This document shows, piece by piece, positions 35,905 to 47,950 of a stretch of 64,000 nucleotides of DNA. The DNA is from Xylogone sp. PMI_703 (taxonomy: Eukaryota > Ascomycota > Leotiomycetes), in the NCBI GenBank assembly GCA_021399445.1, contig JAJTUQ010000001.1, positions 5,146,001 to 5,210,000 of the forward strand, written 5' to 3'. The number at the start of each line of letters is the position of its first letter. Positions within the stretch are counted from its first letter, which is position 1. The translations under genes were made by a program, and so were the position numbers. The notes under the pieces are model-generated. The model saw nothing but the letters and a program-made list of their open reading frames with translations. It was not told where the DNA came from and did no database searches.

Positions 35905-36332
35905 ACGTAATTCCCTGTCCACCCGTACACCCAGTCCACCCGTACACTGAAATTTACCGCAAAATCCAGCAAAATCATCCCCAGATAACTCAACAACCAT
36001 GAGATCTTATAGCCTGATATTTTGAAGAATGATATATTATTTTCATCTAATTTTAAATATTTGGTCTTTTTGTTCGTTAAAGATTTATAATATCCTTAAA
36101 TATGATTTAGGACTTTAAAATTAAAACTAATTTATTATACTATATAATCTAATAATACTAATTATATATAAATTTGTAGATTTGTTATATAACATCCAAA
36201 AAGACTAAATCCGAAATTTTAGCTACATTTTATGTGTGGTTATTGAATTTGCTGGGGGGTGATTTTGCTGGATTTTGCGGTAAATTTCAGTGTACGGGTG
36301 GACTGGGTGTACGGGTGGACAGGGAATTACGT
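35905..36332. mobile_element. 428-bp MITE, ACGTAATTCCC ends (Fot1/pogo type)
   Basis: Inverted repeats of about 90 bp begin ACGTAATTCCCTGTCCACCC. Each arm also contains two copies of a CCACCCGTACAC subrepeat. TA flanks both ends (35903-35904 and 36333-36334). The core is strongly AT-rich and non-coding. Inner sequence AATTTACCGCAAAATCCAGC is shared with the remnant at 20.1 kb, so both are one family, related to the 19.6-kb element. Confidence 0.87.
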
Positions 36333-37747
36333 TATGGGATGATGTCTTACCAAAGCAATTTGAAAGCTGCTGTCTCAGAGTAACACCATAGACAAACAAG
36401 GTCACAAAGTGACCAAAAAACTCTTGACAACGTGACGGATGAGTAGTGATAGCGTTACCAAGTTTCGGAGGTACCAAAGCGAGAAAACCCAGTGATCGGA
36501 GAAATAGGCGGATGTGGCGGCCCTAGGTACATACGCTCGATACGGCACTGTAACTTGCACATGCTCAGGGCAACAAGCCCGACAAGATAGCATACTGTAC
36601 TCCTAGGAAGAACGGCACGCACAGGAGAAGAAAAGGAGACTCGCTCGAATAGAAACAGACAGCAAGAAGTGAAAGAGAAAAAAATAATTCCCGCACGCGA
36701 ACCACAAGGTGGAACCGAAGTGGGAATGTGCTGAGCCGTTGTTCCTTGGAATTCTACATTCTGGTTCCTCGTTGGATTGTTGAGCACGTGCCCACAAAAA
36801 AAAGAGTCCACTCTGCACCGCCGCACCCACGTGACTAATCGAAGCGCGAGACGCAACTGCGGCTGTGAGTGGCTGGCTGGAGCCGAGAACCAATAGAAGT
36901 CCAGCAGCAAGTCCAAGGAGCCGCCTGGGTCGACTAGACCTAAACGGTCCGAAAACAGGATGGAGACGGTCGCCACTTCGCGCCGTTTGAAGCGTAAAAT
37001 GACGTCGACGATCGCAACTGCGCGACGTCAGGACTGCGTTGAGCATGGAATGGCTCCCAATTACTCCAATGGCTCCAATCTGGCATTGATCCCAGGGAGT
37101 AAACTATCTGCGATTTGGAGAAAGAGCGGGGTGAGATCCAAGTCAATTACGTCGCAGCAAGACCAGCGGCAGACTGCCCCAGAAACATCCATCTGTCAAA
37201 TCATCTCCGCCTGGAGACATTGTCAAAGGTAACAAACAGGTAACAGAACAGAAAACACTCCAAAGAAAGTTTCAGAATGTTCAAAAACAACCCGAGGATC
37301 AAAGCCACCTGACGTCTCATTACGCTCGCCGAGGATGAGGCTGGCGTCCTCCGATCCAGCAACAGATCGCGAGAATGTCCAGCATGACGAAAGAGCGGTG
37401 CCCCTTGCGGTTGGCTGCCGTTGCCACTGCGTCCACCACCGTCATGAACCAAGACCTGGCTGGCCCAAAGGCACTGCTTGGCGAGACCTGGAGCCCTGCC
37501 GGTTGGATCCTTCCCCAGCTGGATCTGGGGGTCATCCCTTCCTGGAGTCCCCTCGCTGGAACTTGTGGGAATGTTTGAATGCCTGGTAACGAACTCCACA
37601 GGTAATTATAAAATTCTTCTTGTCCCACCGTCTTGTCTGTTTCCTTCCCCCCTTTTCTCTTCATACCTTTCACAAAGTCAAAACAACACTTCAACTTTTA
37701 TATATATTTTCCCTTTTGTAATTCAATACAGACGGTTAGGTTAGTTC
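36333..37747. promoter_or_regulatory. Upstream region of the hexose transporter
   Basis: This 1.4-kb stretch is more GC-rich than the DNA to its left. Overlapping frames of up to 173 codons on the minus strand are best explained by composition. Two CACGTG boxes (36785-36790 and 36828-36833) lie about 0.9 kb before the start codon. A CT-rich tract at 37618-37665 fits a fungal core promoter or leader. Confidence 0.45.
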
Positions 37748-39665
37748 ATGAGTACACTCTCGTCCAACATGAACGCTACCCACCAGCACCCCCGCACCGA
37801 CGCGGCGGGCACGGGTGGTCTTAGGACCACCTCGTCTTCGTCTCGCTCCTCCGATGGATATGCAGGCCGACACGATGAAGAGAAAGGTGCTGGAGTCGGC
37901 GGGAAGCTCAAGGTCCCTGGAGTCACGCTTCGCACCATCTTCATGGCCGTATTGGTCGCCATGGGAGGTTTCATCTTCGGTTATGACACCGGTCAGATCT
38001 CTGGTTTCCTCGAGATGCAGGTATTCTTGGAAAGATTCGGTAACAGAGGCCCTCCAACTGAGAAGAGTCCCAATGGATACTTCTTCACCAATGTCAGATC
38101 TGGCTTGATTGTTGGCTTGGTAAGTGCATCTCGTCTGCACAGTTGACACACATCTCATTTACTAATTTCAACATAGTTATCAATCGGAACCCTCTGTGGA
38201 TGCTTGCTTGCCGGCCCCATTGCAAACAGAATTGGCAGAAAGACCAGCATTCCTCCATGGTGCTTGATCTTCTGTATCGGTGTCGTTATTCAAATGGCGG
38301 TTGACCGAGGACAGTGGGTTGGCATCGTCATGGGAAGATATGTGGCTGGTCTCGGCGTTGGTGCTCTCTCCGTTCTTGTTCCACTCTACATGGCTGAGAC
38401 TTCACCCGTTCCGGTTCGAGGATCTGTTATCGCGTAAGTTTATCCAATTCACCAGACCAGAGAAATTCCCTCCTAACATGCTATTCAGATGCTACCAACT
38501 CTTCATTACAATTGGTATCTTCACGGCCGACTGCATTAACTTTGGTACCGAGAAAAGAACAGACACCGGCTCTTATCGTATTCCCATGGCTATTGGATTT
38601 ATCTGGGCACTCATCCTCGGTATTGGAATCTTGTTCCTCCCAGAATCCCCTCGTCATGATTGGAACAACAACAAGGAAGCTCGTGCAAGGACAACAATGG
38701 CAAAATTCTACGGTGTTCCTGAACACCACCGATTGATCGAGGAGGAAACCGACGAGATCGAGAAAGTCAGGGTTGCAACTCAGGGTGATCATCCTTGGTA
38801 TGAAGCTCTCACTGGGCCGAGAATGCCTTACCGTATCCTGCTCGGCATGGTCTTGCAGATGTTGCAGCAATTAACCGGTGCCAACTACTTCTTCTACTAC
38901 GGCACTACCGTCTTTGCTGGAGTGGGAATTTCAAATTCTTTCGTCACGGCCATGATTCTGGGAGGTGTCAACGTCGGTGCCACCTTCCTCGGTGTGTACA
39001 TGGCTAGACACTGCCGCCGCCGTGAGTCGCTATGGATTGGTGCCCTCTGGCAATTCATGTGCTTCATGGTTTTCGCATCAGTTGGCCAGTTCGTTTTCAA
39101 GGGTGCGCCAGAGAACTCACATCTTGCCAAGACATCGGGTACCGTTCTCATCGTCTTCGCTTGTTTGTTCATCGTGAGCTTTGCCACGACCTGGGGTCCA
39201 CTGGTTTGGGCTTGCAACAGTGAAATGTTCCCCTACCGATATCGCGCCGTGGCAATGGCATTCGCTACATCTGCCAACTGGTTCTGGAACTTCATGTTGG
39301 CATTCTTCACTCCTTTCATCACCGGCGACATTCAATTCGCTTATGGTTATATTTTTGCCGGATGCAATCTTGCAGCATTTGTCATTGTGTACTTCTTCCT
39401 TGTTGAATCTAGTGGAAGGACTCTTGAGGAAGTCGACGCTATGTACCTCCTTCACATCAAGCCTCTCCGAAGCGCAAAGTTCGAGTTCGACGAAGAGACG
39501 AGAAAGAATCTTGGACAAGGCATTAATACTGATGCCATGAATCTCCGAGCTAGAGGTGTGCACACGGAGAAGAGAAATGAAGATCATTTTGGCGGAGTCG
39601 TCCAAAAGGAAGGTACATTGCCAGAGGTAACTCGCGGCCCAGCAGTTTCTTCCGGTGCTGCTTGA
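37748..39665 (+). CDS. MFS sugar (hexose-type) transporter
   Basis: Exons 37748-38119, 38177-38433 and 38489-39665 (introns 57 and 55 bp) give 601 aa with 12 predicted membrane helices. Sugar-porter signatures are clear: GGFIFGYDTGQISGF in helix 1, NRIGRK in the loop 2-3, VGALSVLVPLYMAETSP in helix 4-5, LPESPR at the end of helix 6, and QQLTGANYFFYYGTT in helix 7. The QQLTG and FFYYGT motifs are typical of plasma-membrane hexose permeases. A Ser/Thr-rich cytosolic N-terminus of about 60 residues and a C-terminal tail ending GPAVSSGAA may carry endocytosis signals. It probably imports glucose, fructose or related monosaccharides by proton symport. LPESPR is followed by HDW instead of the common hydrophobic/basic residues. 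Confidence 0.93.
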
Positions 39666-41282
39666 ACGCAATCCTGAGTTTTCGAAAGTCTTCCTTCGAT
39701 GTTATTGACTTGTATTATTCATGATTTGTATAGTTAAATATTATCGGGTATTCGGTGGATTCCATTGAACATATCAGGATGGATGGGATGCATGCATATA
39801 TGATTTATACCTACTACCTTGGGAGTTCTGTAAGGTGTTATAACGGGTAGTATATGAATATTTTCACAAAAATTATTTTTCAAAATTCAAAAGATATCCT
39901 CAGAATCCGCACGGTGAAGAAGAGACCTTTTTTGCCTTCAATTTTGAAATTTCCAATCAATAAACTTCCCAAATCTCAGAAGTTGAACCACTCTTTCGAA
40001 GAAGCCGGAACACCCGGAGAAACCTTTGCATCATGTCATGACCCCATTTCCAAGCACCCACGAGAAGTGGTACGGTGGTACCTCCGAGGTTCCACGGATC
40101 GTCGGCCATGATCCTGTTTCTGCCTAAGGTTTCAAGCACCTGTTTTCGGACAGTCTCGAGACAGTGAAATCTCCGGGAAAGACTTATCCGGCATGCATTG
40201 CTCAGGAGTCTTTCCCACATCATCTTCTCGTTACCCATGGCCCTTTCTTTGTGGGAAACAATTTCCCCATGCTTACCTAATATCTCCTGAATCACCTGAG
40301 CGGACATCCTTATCTGTGCTGCGTCGTGTTCTTCGATAGTAGTTTGGCCTTCAAACACTCCACAATGCTGTCGACAATTGTCATTGCTATCTGGGCGGGA
40401 AGTTTGCTTCCTTTCATCTTGGCGACGGAGTCGTTCTTCAGGATATCATTTACCAGTGAGGTATGGCGCTGCGATGCGGCTTTACGTCATTTTTAGGTAC
40501 GTTTCCGCTACTCCTTTTTTTGCTGTCTTCACTGCGGGTGGTGGAATCGCAAACATTTAAGAACGTTGTCCGGAATATGATGTATATTGATATAAATATT
40601 ATGTTTACATTTGTGGTCTTATACCCTACGGACAATATAGTAGTTGTTTTGATTTCTTAGTCTCTAAGTGGTATTTGTTCTGTATATATACATCTCTCAG
40701 ATCTTTTATATAAATTATATACACTGTACCATATCTAAATTTCTAGAAAATACCGCTCTATAATGTTTCCCCACAAACCAAACCAAGGTGAATAGAAGGC
40801 GATGGTGATACATAATTTGTTGAGAAGCTAATGGTGGGGCCGTTCTTTGTCTTGCTCCTTTGTGTTGGTGATTCGTATTGCAGTCGTTTAGTATCGTCTA
40901 GTCTTGCCACACACCAGTCCGATTCATTTCTACTACATGTCTTGATGACTTTGTGAAAAGGGAAAAAAAGGCACTTTTTAGCCTATATTTTTCAGCGATA
41001 TCTGTTCAGAGTAGTCTTGCAGGTCGGACACTCACCAGGCATTCCCTCTTCCCCTCTTTCAAGTGCTGGCCACTACTAATGACCCATAAACTTCAGGTAA
41101 CCGGTCCCCTCTATTTGACTTCCAGTGCATCTTCCTCATCACCCTCATCGCATTTCAGCTCGTCAGCCATCTTGAATATCAATTCTCAACAGTTACTTCT
41201 CAGTCCACGATCTCATTTGTTCCTTACCATAGCTGATCATAGCAACTGTCCTCGAAACACTCTCGGCCAATAATCGGATAGG
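39666..41282. other. Intergenic, mostly empty
   Basis: Contains one doubtful frame, listed separately at 39957-40358. The rest is AT-rich with no gene features. Confidence 0.45.
39957..40358 (-). CDS. Hypothetical 133-codon frame, perhaps a gene fragment
   Basis: The frame is long for this AT-rich area and encodes a charged, mostly helical sequence (EEHDAAQIRMSAQVIQEIL..). Just upstream, an overlapping plus-one frame also reads as plausible protein (VNDILKNDSVAKMKGSKLP..), so a frameshifted or spliced older gene is possible. No family is recognised and no start context supports either frame. Confidence 0.25.
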   Translation of the reverse strand: MFEGQTTIEEHDAAQIRMSAQVIQEILGKHGEIVSHKERAMGNEKMMWERLLSNACRISLSRRFHCLETVRKQVLETLGRNRIMADDPWNLGGTTVPLLVGAWKWGHDMMQRFLRVFRLLRKSGSTSEIWEVY

Positions 41283-41559
41283 ATGTGCACCGAATTTATT
41301 ATTGATTATTATTGTCGGATCTGCCGTCGCTCCTTGGGAGCTATGCCAGCAGTAGAATTCTGTGATTCACGGCGCAGTGGTCATCCATGTCGAATAACCG
41401 GTCGTCCTCACTTGAGGGATAATTTTGAAGAGAAGTGTCATTCCTGTAGACGTAAGTGGTGCTACTATTTGATTGACAAGTCTGCCAGATTTGACTGACG
41501 GTTAAGGTCAGCGCCGGAATTTAGAGCAGGATGCTGCGGCTCAGGAAAGACAGTTTTGA
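41283..41559 (+). CDS. Small Cys-rich zinc-ribbon-like protein
   Basis: Two exons, 41283-41451 and 41507-41559, are separated by a 55-bp intron with GTAAGT at the 5' end and a TGACTGAC branch-like sequence before the AG. They give 73 aa. The protein opens MCTEFIIDYYCRIC, has FCDSRRSGHPC in the middle, and ends CHSCRR followed by a short Gln/Glu-rich tail. CxxC pairs near residues 11-14 and 52-55 could bind zinc. Similar short 'MCxxY..C..C' proteins are common and uncharacterised in Leotiomycetes and Dothideomycetes, as far as I recall. No signal peptide is present, so it is probably intracellular. Confidence 0.65.
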
Positions 41560-42166
41560 GTTTTGTCTACAATATGGGGTTCCTGGATTTATTTGATTCG
41601 CACAGGATACACATAAATGCAAGTTTCAGGTGCAAATGGCTGTCGAATCCGAGGGATTTGAGTGGCTGTTTCTCATTTGAATTAGAAGTATCAAAATGCA
41701 TTGAATGCTCAAGAGAAGCACGTCTGATGTCATCGTCGACTTTTCCTGTGATAAAAACAAGCGCTCATCCGATTCGCCCCGTTATAGTACAGCCTTCCCC
41801 ACTCTATTCTAATTTATTCTCGTCAGTTATAACATGCACGCATTCAAATGGTTTGAATACAGGTATGAGGACAGCATTATGCTCAAGTCAGAAATTCCAC
41901 AAATGCCGCCAAATACCCACTCCAAACTTTGCACTTCGTCTCTAAGTTCTATATGATGATCCGACTGGCGAGACCGTCCGAGGAGTGAATCAAGCTTGGT
42001 TGAGCATGCAATAATCCTGGATATTGGGCATTTGATACTGGCTGAACATGATTCGACAGTCTGTCCATCCTGGGCCACCTATTGTGGGAAGCACCAATGA
42101 GTGTGATGGCTTCATTTCGTAGTATATCCGCAGTAGTTCATTAGTTCAGTTATCACACGGCTTCAT
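41560..42166. other. Intergenic, no gene seen
   Basis: Convergent spacer between the Cys-rich gene and the phytochrome gene. It should hold both 3' untranslated regions. Confidence 0.45.
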
Positions 42167-45100
42167 TCATTGCATATTCTCCGAGGAAGGCATCATAGCT
42201 TGAAAGCGGTCTGGTCTTCTCTGTTCGAACCAACCACCCTTTTCCCACTCTCCAGGAACATAGAGAGCTCCTTGTCGGATATCTTCGTCCATAATTCCCT
42301 TCATGAGAGTGTTGAGCCGGTTAAAATCGATGGGTTTGAGGATCCAGCCATCAAATCCACAATCAATACACATTTGTCTATCTTTCTCTGCAAGAGAAGC
42401 AGAAACCGCGAATATAGGGATCCTTCCGTTATGCGTAGCAGAGGGAGATAGTGTTGTAGTGGGATGCGTCTTTTCAAAGGAGCGAATCATTTTGGTTGAA
42501 GTCAACCCATCTACTATTGGCATCTATGATAATGTTAAATAAACCTATAAAATTAATTTCGAACGTGACTCTTACCTGTATATCCATTAGGACAACATCA
42601 AACTTCTCTGGGTTGTCACCATATGCAGTGGCGCATTCTTGTCCATTCACCGTAAGTTGGACCTCTTTGGAAGCTTTCTCGAGTCTCTTCTTGATGATCT
42701 TGCTGTTGATAGGATCATCTTCTGCAACAAGTACCCGTAAATGATCGACATGCGGTAAGACTGGTGCTGATTCTCCAACTTCCGATACAGCTCCAGAGGT
42801 GAAGAGAGATAAATCCTTGGAAGTGGGTGTCTTTGACTCTTCTGGAATCTTGACGGGCTTTATGGGGACTCCTGAGTCAGTAACAGGGTGCTCTCCGGGT
42901 CTGAGTGAGACTTGAGAAATGTGACGTTCAAGAGTACCTCCAGATGCAACATCTGAACCATGAGAAAGGGAGCGTTTGGATATCTGAGGCCGAGTTGATG
43001 AAGGCGAACCACGTCCTTCGATCTGTCCTCGGCTACCCGATCTTCGTACGATAGGTGGTTTAAGGACCATATGTGGCTCCTGAATAGCATCGATGAGCCT
43101 GTCAACGTCGCTCTTCGCGCTTTTCCCACTAGACTGGCTTCGCGTCGTCTTCAAGCTATTCATGCTCTCAGAGCTGTGTCTGCGCTCTGGCACCACTGCG
43201 TTCTCGCTCTTGTTCATAGGTGTGCTTTCGACAAGAGTTACTTCATCTGCATCAACAGGACGTGGCGTTGGAGGCGTCGGAGGTTGTTGAGATACCGAGG
43301 ATTGTGGCACGTCCTGTATCAGCTTCCGAGTAGCCTTTTCACCAGGAACTTGAAATGGCAATTGTATGACGAACCTTGAGCCCTTATCTTGCTCAGATTT
43401 AAGCCGCAACTGTCCATTCATTGTGCGCACAATGCGTGAGACCACAGCTAGTCCAAGACCAAGAGTACCTTTCTCGTCTTTTCCAGTCTGAGTGATGGCT
43501 TTCTTTTCCATACCGCCGCTACTTTGGGAAATACCAAGGGCGTCATCCGCTTCAGAACTAACTTGTTCTAATTCACGGAAAAGTTCATCGAGTTTTTGAC
43601 TGGACATACCAATGCCAGTATCTTGGATCACGAAATCGATATCAACATGGTTTTCACGTTGATCGGCCAGCCAGATTTCTACTTTGACAGCCCCTGTTTT
43701 CGTGTAGTAGATTGCGTTAGCTGTGACATTTGATAGTGCTTGTTGGACCCGTCGTTGGTCTCCTATGACGTGTACCGGAACCCCAGGATTAATAACGACC
43801 TGGAACTCAAGTTGTTTTCGTTCAGCGTCTTTAGCATAAACATCCGTTCCTTCTTTGATTGCAGCATGTAGATCAAACACTTCTTCTTTGACTAAGTCGT
43901 GCCCCTCTTCTGTTTTTGTCAGGTCAAGTAGATCGTTGATGACATAGATTAATGATTTTGAGGCCGAATGAGACCTAGCAAGATTCTCTCGAGTTTCTTG
44001 GTCAAGCGAGCCTTCTAGGGCAATCTCCAGATAATTAATGATCGCATTCAAGGGCGTTCGAACTTCATGAGCAGAGTTTGCAAGGAGAAGACGAGTAAGT
44101 TGACTGCTTTGTAGTGCAGCTTCCTTTTGTCGCCATACTTCAATGAATTTACCGTAAACCAGGCATAGAACAGCAGCCGTCTCTACCTGCTCTTCAGTCC
44201 ACTCCCGACACTTTCCCATGATCGTCTCACTCCAAGTCTTGAAGCTCTTTCTGGGCTCGAGATAGCCTTCTGTCCCCTGTCTGATGAATTTTTCGTATGG
44301 ATTTCCAGCCCATTTTACCTCTTTCAATTGACCCTTTCTGAAGAAGACAATGAAATCAACTCCACCAACAGAGAGCGGCACAAGTAGGAGACCAGCAATA
44401 ACCTGAAATCCTGGAGGATACTTAAGGTCAGGAAAATCTTCCCCAATATCTTGAGATGCTAGCACCGAAGTTATCCTTCGAACTCGGAGATACTCGAGCA
44501 TTGCCAGAACTTCGTGAGAGTTTTCAATCCGACCCAGGATCTTTGTTTCGTCGCCAATCGACAACAGTCCATAGTCTGCGTCAAACAGCTTGAGCAAGTC
44601 GTCTGAGGATGCAATAATATATCCAGAGGGGTTATGTTCAGTAGGAACAGTGTTGATCAACTTCCTAGCTTGCAGTCTAGAAGCATAGGACAATCGCTCA
44701 ATATTGCGAGATGCTGAATCACCGATAAGGCGACACATTTTCCTTATGGGGAACGAAACACGCATCCCTTTGGCTCCATAAGAATGACACGAGATCAGAC
44801 CCCAAAGCTCATCGAATGCATTGAGAGAAATAGACATGGAAGCTCGAACGGCCATGTTCGCTAGATACTTGATATGTATTGGAGACATCGCTCGCAAGTA
44901 CGAATATGTCAGATCAAGCGGAGTTTCCAGATCCCCAATTGTCCGACAAACGAGACGAGCTGTATCTTGATCTCTGTCATAGAGCAGGCGTACTTTGTTG
45001 ATTTTGTATAAATCTCGAGCTTGTTTAGGGATATCTGAGGCTGGGAAATTCAGACCTTTGTACAGATCTTTAGTTGCTCTCGGATCTACAAGCTCAGTAA

Positions 45101-46406
45101 CGACTCTCCCATTGAAGGATTGATCAAATTGATAGATCATCACTCGATGAAAGCCGGTCAGCTCCTTGATAATGCCGACTAAAATCTTGAGAAATTGTTG
45201 TATATTCTGGGCGGAATTCAACTGTTCCTGTATCTGAGACATGATATTGAAGACCTCCATTGCAGCTGCCTCTCCTCTTCGTCTCCTAGCACTCCGAAGA
45301 ACACGTAATGGTCGACTGATGGTCACTGTACTTTCCGCAAGCTCCTCTGCGGAAGGATTACTGTCTAGTGTATCTTCTGGTTCCTGAAGAGAGATGTCAG
45401 ATGGCCAGACTAGAGGATTGACTTGGTCATCTTCCAATTCGAACTCGCAGATTATCAGGCCTGGGTTCCGTTCATTCATATGTATAGCACACCACAATTT
45501 CTTCGAGTGTCTGCTAGGCGATCGAATGGATATGTTAAAGACCTCCGGCCCATTTGTTGCGGGGTCCGCATCTGCATCTCTCACGAAATCAACATGGTCC
45601 AGCAGATTATCTGCTTGCTCGGCGGACAGAATATCCACAAAACTGTCCAGGGCAAAGAGCTGCTTGGGGGTATATCCTATTATATCACGAGAGTTCTCAC
45701 TGACAATTCGAACGATCAATTTTCCATCTGGTTGTTCCTCAAGAGCAATCAAGAGACCGAATCCCTGAACAGCACCAGGTATATGGATCGGTTCATCTTC
45801 ACAGCGCTGCAGCGTTTCCCCATCTCGACCCGTTATGATTGCATGTCCCTCATCAGTGACGATGTGCTTAAATCGGGCGGTGACCAGCGGGCCATTGTCG
45901 TCACCCTGACTACTTTGAATAGAGTCTTCAGCCGGTGCTGCCGCTCCCCCGCTGTGCACGCTGGCAGCACTCTCTGATTTGGACGATACACTTCGAGGGC
46001 TGAATATTTGCCCCGCCGCTTGGCTTGACCCTTTTCGACGCTCAAGGCCCGGATGACTACCAGAGAAAATGGATGGAACATCGGCGGGCATTCGTATGCT
46101 TACAGGCGGCGCAATATTAGACTTTTCTAGCTGATGACCTGTAGAACCCCCGCTGGCTACAGACATCCTTCGTGAACTTCCAGAGGCGTTTCGAGTCTCC
46201 GATTGTGCCATTGGCGGGGCCACGCCTGGGAAATTATCATGGCTGGATACGTCATACCGATTGGAAGGGTCGACTGAAATCTGCGATCTGATCGGGAACA
46301 CTCTGTCTCCTGCTGATTGACTCAAGTCGGGAAAGGGCGATTCTAGAGGAGAGGTCACTGGAGGAGTGTCTCCCATTGTGCTGCTCCTTCCACCACCACC
46401 AGGCAT
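42167..46406 (-). CDS. Fungal phytochrome, hybrid histidine kinase
   Basis: Two exons (46406-42576, 42523-42167; 52-bp intron) give 1395 aa. After a low-complexity Ser/Gly-rich N-terminus comes PAS-GAF-PHY: Cys202 in RCEDEPIHIPGAVQGFG is the candidate bilin-binding residue (bacteriophytochrome/FphA position), PASDIPKQARDLY is in GAF, and LRAMSPIHIKYLANM and LWGLISCHSYG follow. The transmitter has His780 in the H-box (AHEVRTPLN), a diverged N-box (NAIYYTKTG), and DTGIGM and GLGLAVVSRIV G-boxes. The receiver carries EDD and the phospho-acceptor Asp1275 in LMDIQ|MPIVDG; the intron falls two residues after that Asp. It is a red/far-red light sensor acting through His-Asp phosphorelay in cytosol or nucleus. 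Leotiomycetes usually have several paralogues, and I cannot say which one this is. Confidence 0.96.
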
Positions 46407-47063
46407 GGCTAAACGAGGTCTGTGGCGGAGATGTAGAAGGTGAGGCGGGGAGTGGCGCGTGAATGTTTTTCCTTAGGCCTCAGGCAATGTTGCTCTCCTT
46501 CGCCTGGAAAGCCATGGCCAATTGTGCATTTATGTTTTTTTTTGAAGTTAAACTATACCCAAATAAGGATATGTCTTAGCAGCACTGGCTTCTCTTAACT
46601 TTGATTACAGGAAATGGCTATGTGACGTAGTTATGCATGCACAATTGGCCGTGGCTTGACGCCTCGAAGTCAATGATTAGATTTCTCCTTCTGCCGATAT
46701 TCAATGCATTTTTCCTCAGTTATTCTCATGCTTTTCATTTGCATGTTTGCGTACAGGAACCCATAAAGCGCGGTTACTGCTGCGGTCTAATTTTTTTTAG
46801 CAGAGCTTAGCATTTTATAACTGCTGTTTTGTGAACTTCAAAATGCTGCAGAAATTGTTAGAGGGAAAACAAAAGTCTGCCTTGGGTATGGTAGCCAATA
46901 GAAATCGGAGGATGATAATAGAGTGCAGCTCGTGGCAGTGCAGCTGTGATACAGCCTCACCCTCCAAAACCCTTGATAATTTGAAGACACAAGAAACATA
47001 CAATCCTTTTCTTTGCGGATAGAAGGTTCACCCTTGTTATCACCACATAAATGCATACTTCAC
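46407..47063. other. Phytochrome / STAND-ankyrin divergent promoter region
   Basis: The 657-bp spacer holds no gene. Its main feature is the inverted repeat at 46509-46657. Confidence 0.5.
46509..46657. repeat. Inverted repeat carrying paired CCAAT boxes, phytochrome promoter
   Basis: AAGCCATGGCCAATTGTGCAT at 46509-46529 is matched in inverse orientation at 46637-46657 with one mismatch in 21. The loop is 107 bp. Each arm contains GGCCAATTG, so both strands carry a CCAAT box. It lies 103-251 bp upstream of the phytochrome start. No TA flank is seen, so it may be a small mobile element of another class or a regulatory palindrome. Confidence 0.6.
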
Positions 47064-47780
47064 ATGGCTGAAACAATAGGCTTTGCCATTAGCATCGTCT
47101 CTATTACGGCTCAGGTCCTTGATTGTGCAGTGAAGCTTCACAATTTTTGGGGATCAGTAAAGGACGCACCAGAAGAAGTTTTGAACCTGATTGATGAGAT
47201 TGAAACACTGAGCGATGTCTTTGCGGGATGCCCTGATCTCAACTTTGGATCAGCTTCGCAAGCTGCCGATGCTTCTATTCTAAGATGTCTCGGGCGCTGC
47301 CAGAAGGAAATGAATTCACTTTCACATATAGTGGATAAACATTACCATGGAATCAGCAAAAGAAAGAGGTGGGGATCGTTGAAGCTTAATTTGAAAAAGG
47401 AGATATTGTCCAGTCATATCCGAAGTTTGGAAAGAGCGAAGACCATGCTGATCCTAGCACAACAACTCCATTTTAGGCAAGTATGCCCGAAATTTTAACC
47501 ACCATTGCCTTCCATTATGTTGTTGATATATTGCACTAGTGGGCATTGGTTCTCGACTAATACCTAGCAGTTCGACTTTACAAGAGATCTCACGCGATCT
47601 CGCAGCTTCCAAGCCTTTAGAGAGGCAACAAGATCAACTCAGTTCTTCTAGAGAGTCACAGTTGGAATGTTATCCGCAAAATATAGTAACCCATTGTGCC
47701 AGCCCTGTTGAGATAAGGTACACTATAACTTTCCTAGATGATTTCTCCAAATCTACGGAGTATCTGCTTAAGAATATACT

Positions 47781-47830
47781 TGTTGGGATCCAGTCACGTG
47801 TACTTAGCACTAGTCCCAATCGGGAAGGGG
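47781..47830 (+). repeat. LTR fragment, copy C
   Basis: TGTTGGGATCCAGTCACGTG and the next 30 bases match the start of LTR copy B with two visible transitions. The match then ends abruptly. The fragment lies inside the STAND/ankyrin gene. Confidence 0.65.
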
Positions 47831-47950
47831 GAGTATACTACTCCTCCACCCGCACCCACTCAATATATTCACCATGCAACTACCAAACCACCGATTCACC
47901 CGTACGTAATACGATACGTACTGTGAGTAGGTGGGAGAGTAGTAAACCCA
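47818..47950. repeat. Imperfect inverted repeat next to the LTR fragment
   Basis: GGGGGAGTATACTACTCCTCCACCC.. at the left is roughly complementary to TGAGTAGGTGGGAGAGTAGTAAACCC at 47923-47948. The AT/CG-alternating core contains GTACGTAATACGATACGTAC. It may be part of the inserted element rather than of the host gene. Confidence 0.4.

Noticed and set aside
36455..37232. Several overlapping frames of 90-173 codons on both strands upstream of the hexose transporter.
   Set aside because: They overlap each other, lack family motifs and splice support, and lie in locally GC-rich DNA where long frames arise by chance.
42496..45977. Plus-strand frames inside the phytochrome gene, up to 184 codons.
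   Set aside because: Antisense shadows of a well-supported 1395-aa protein.
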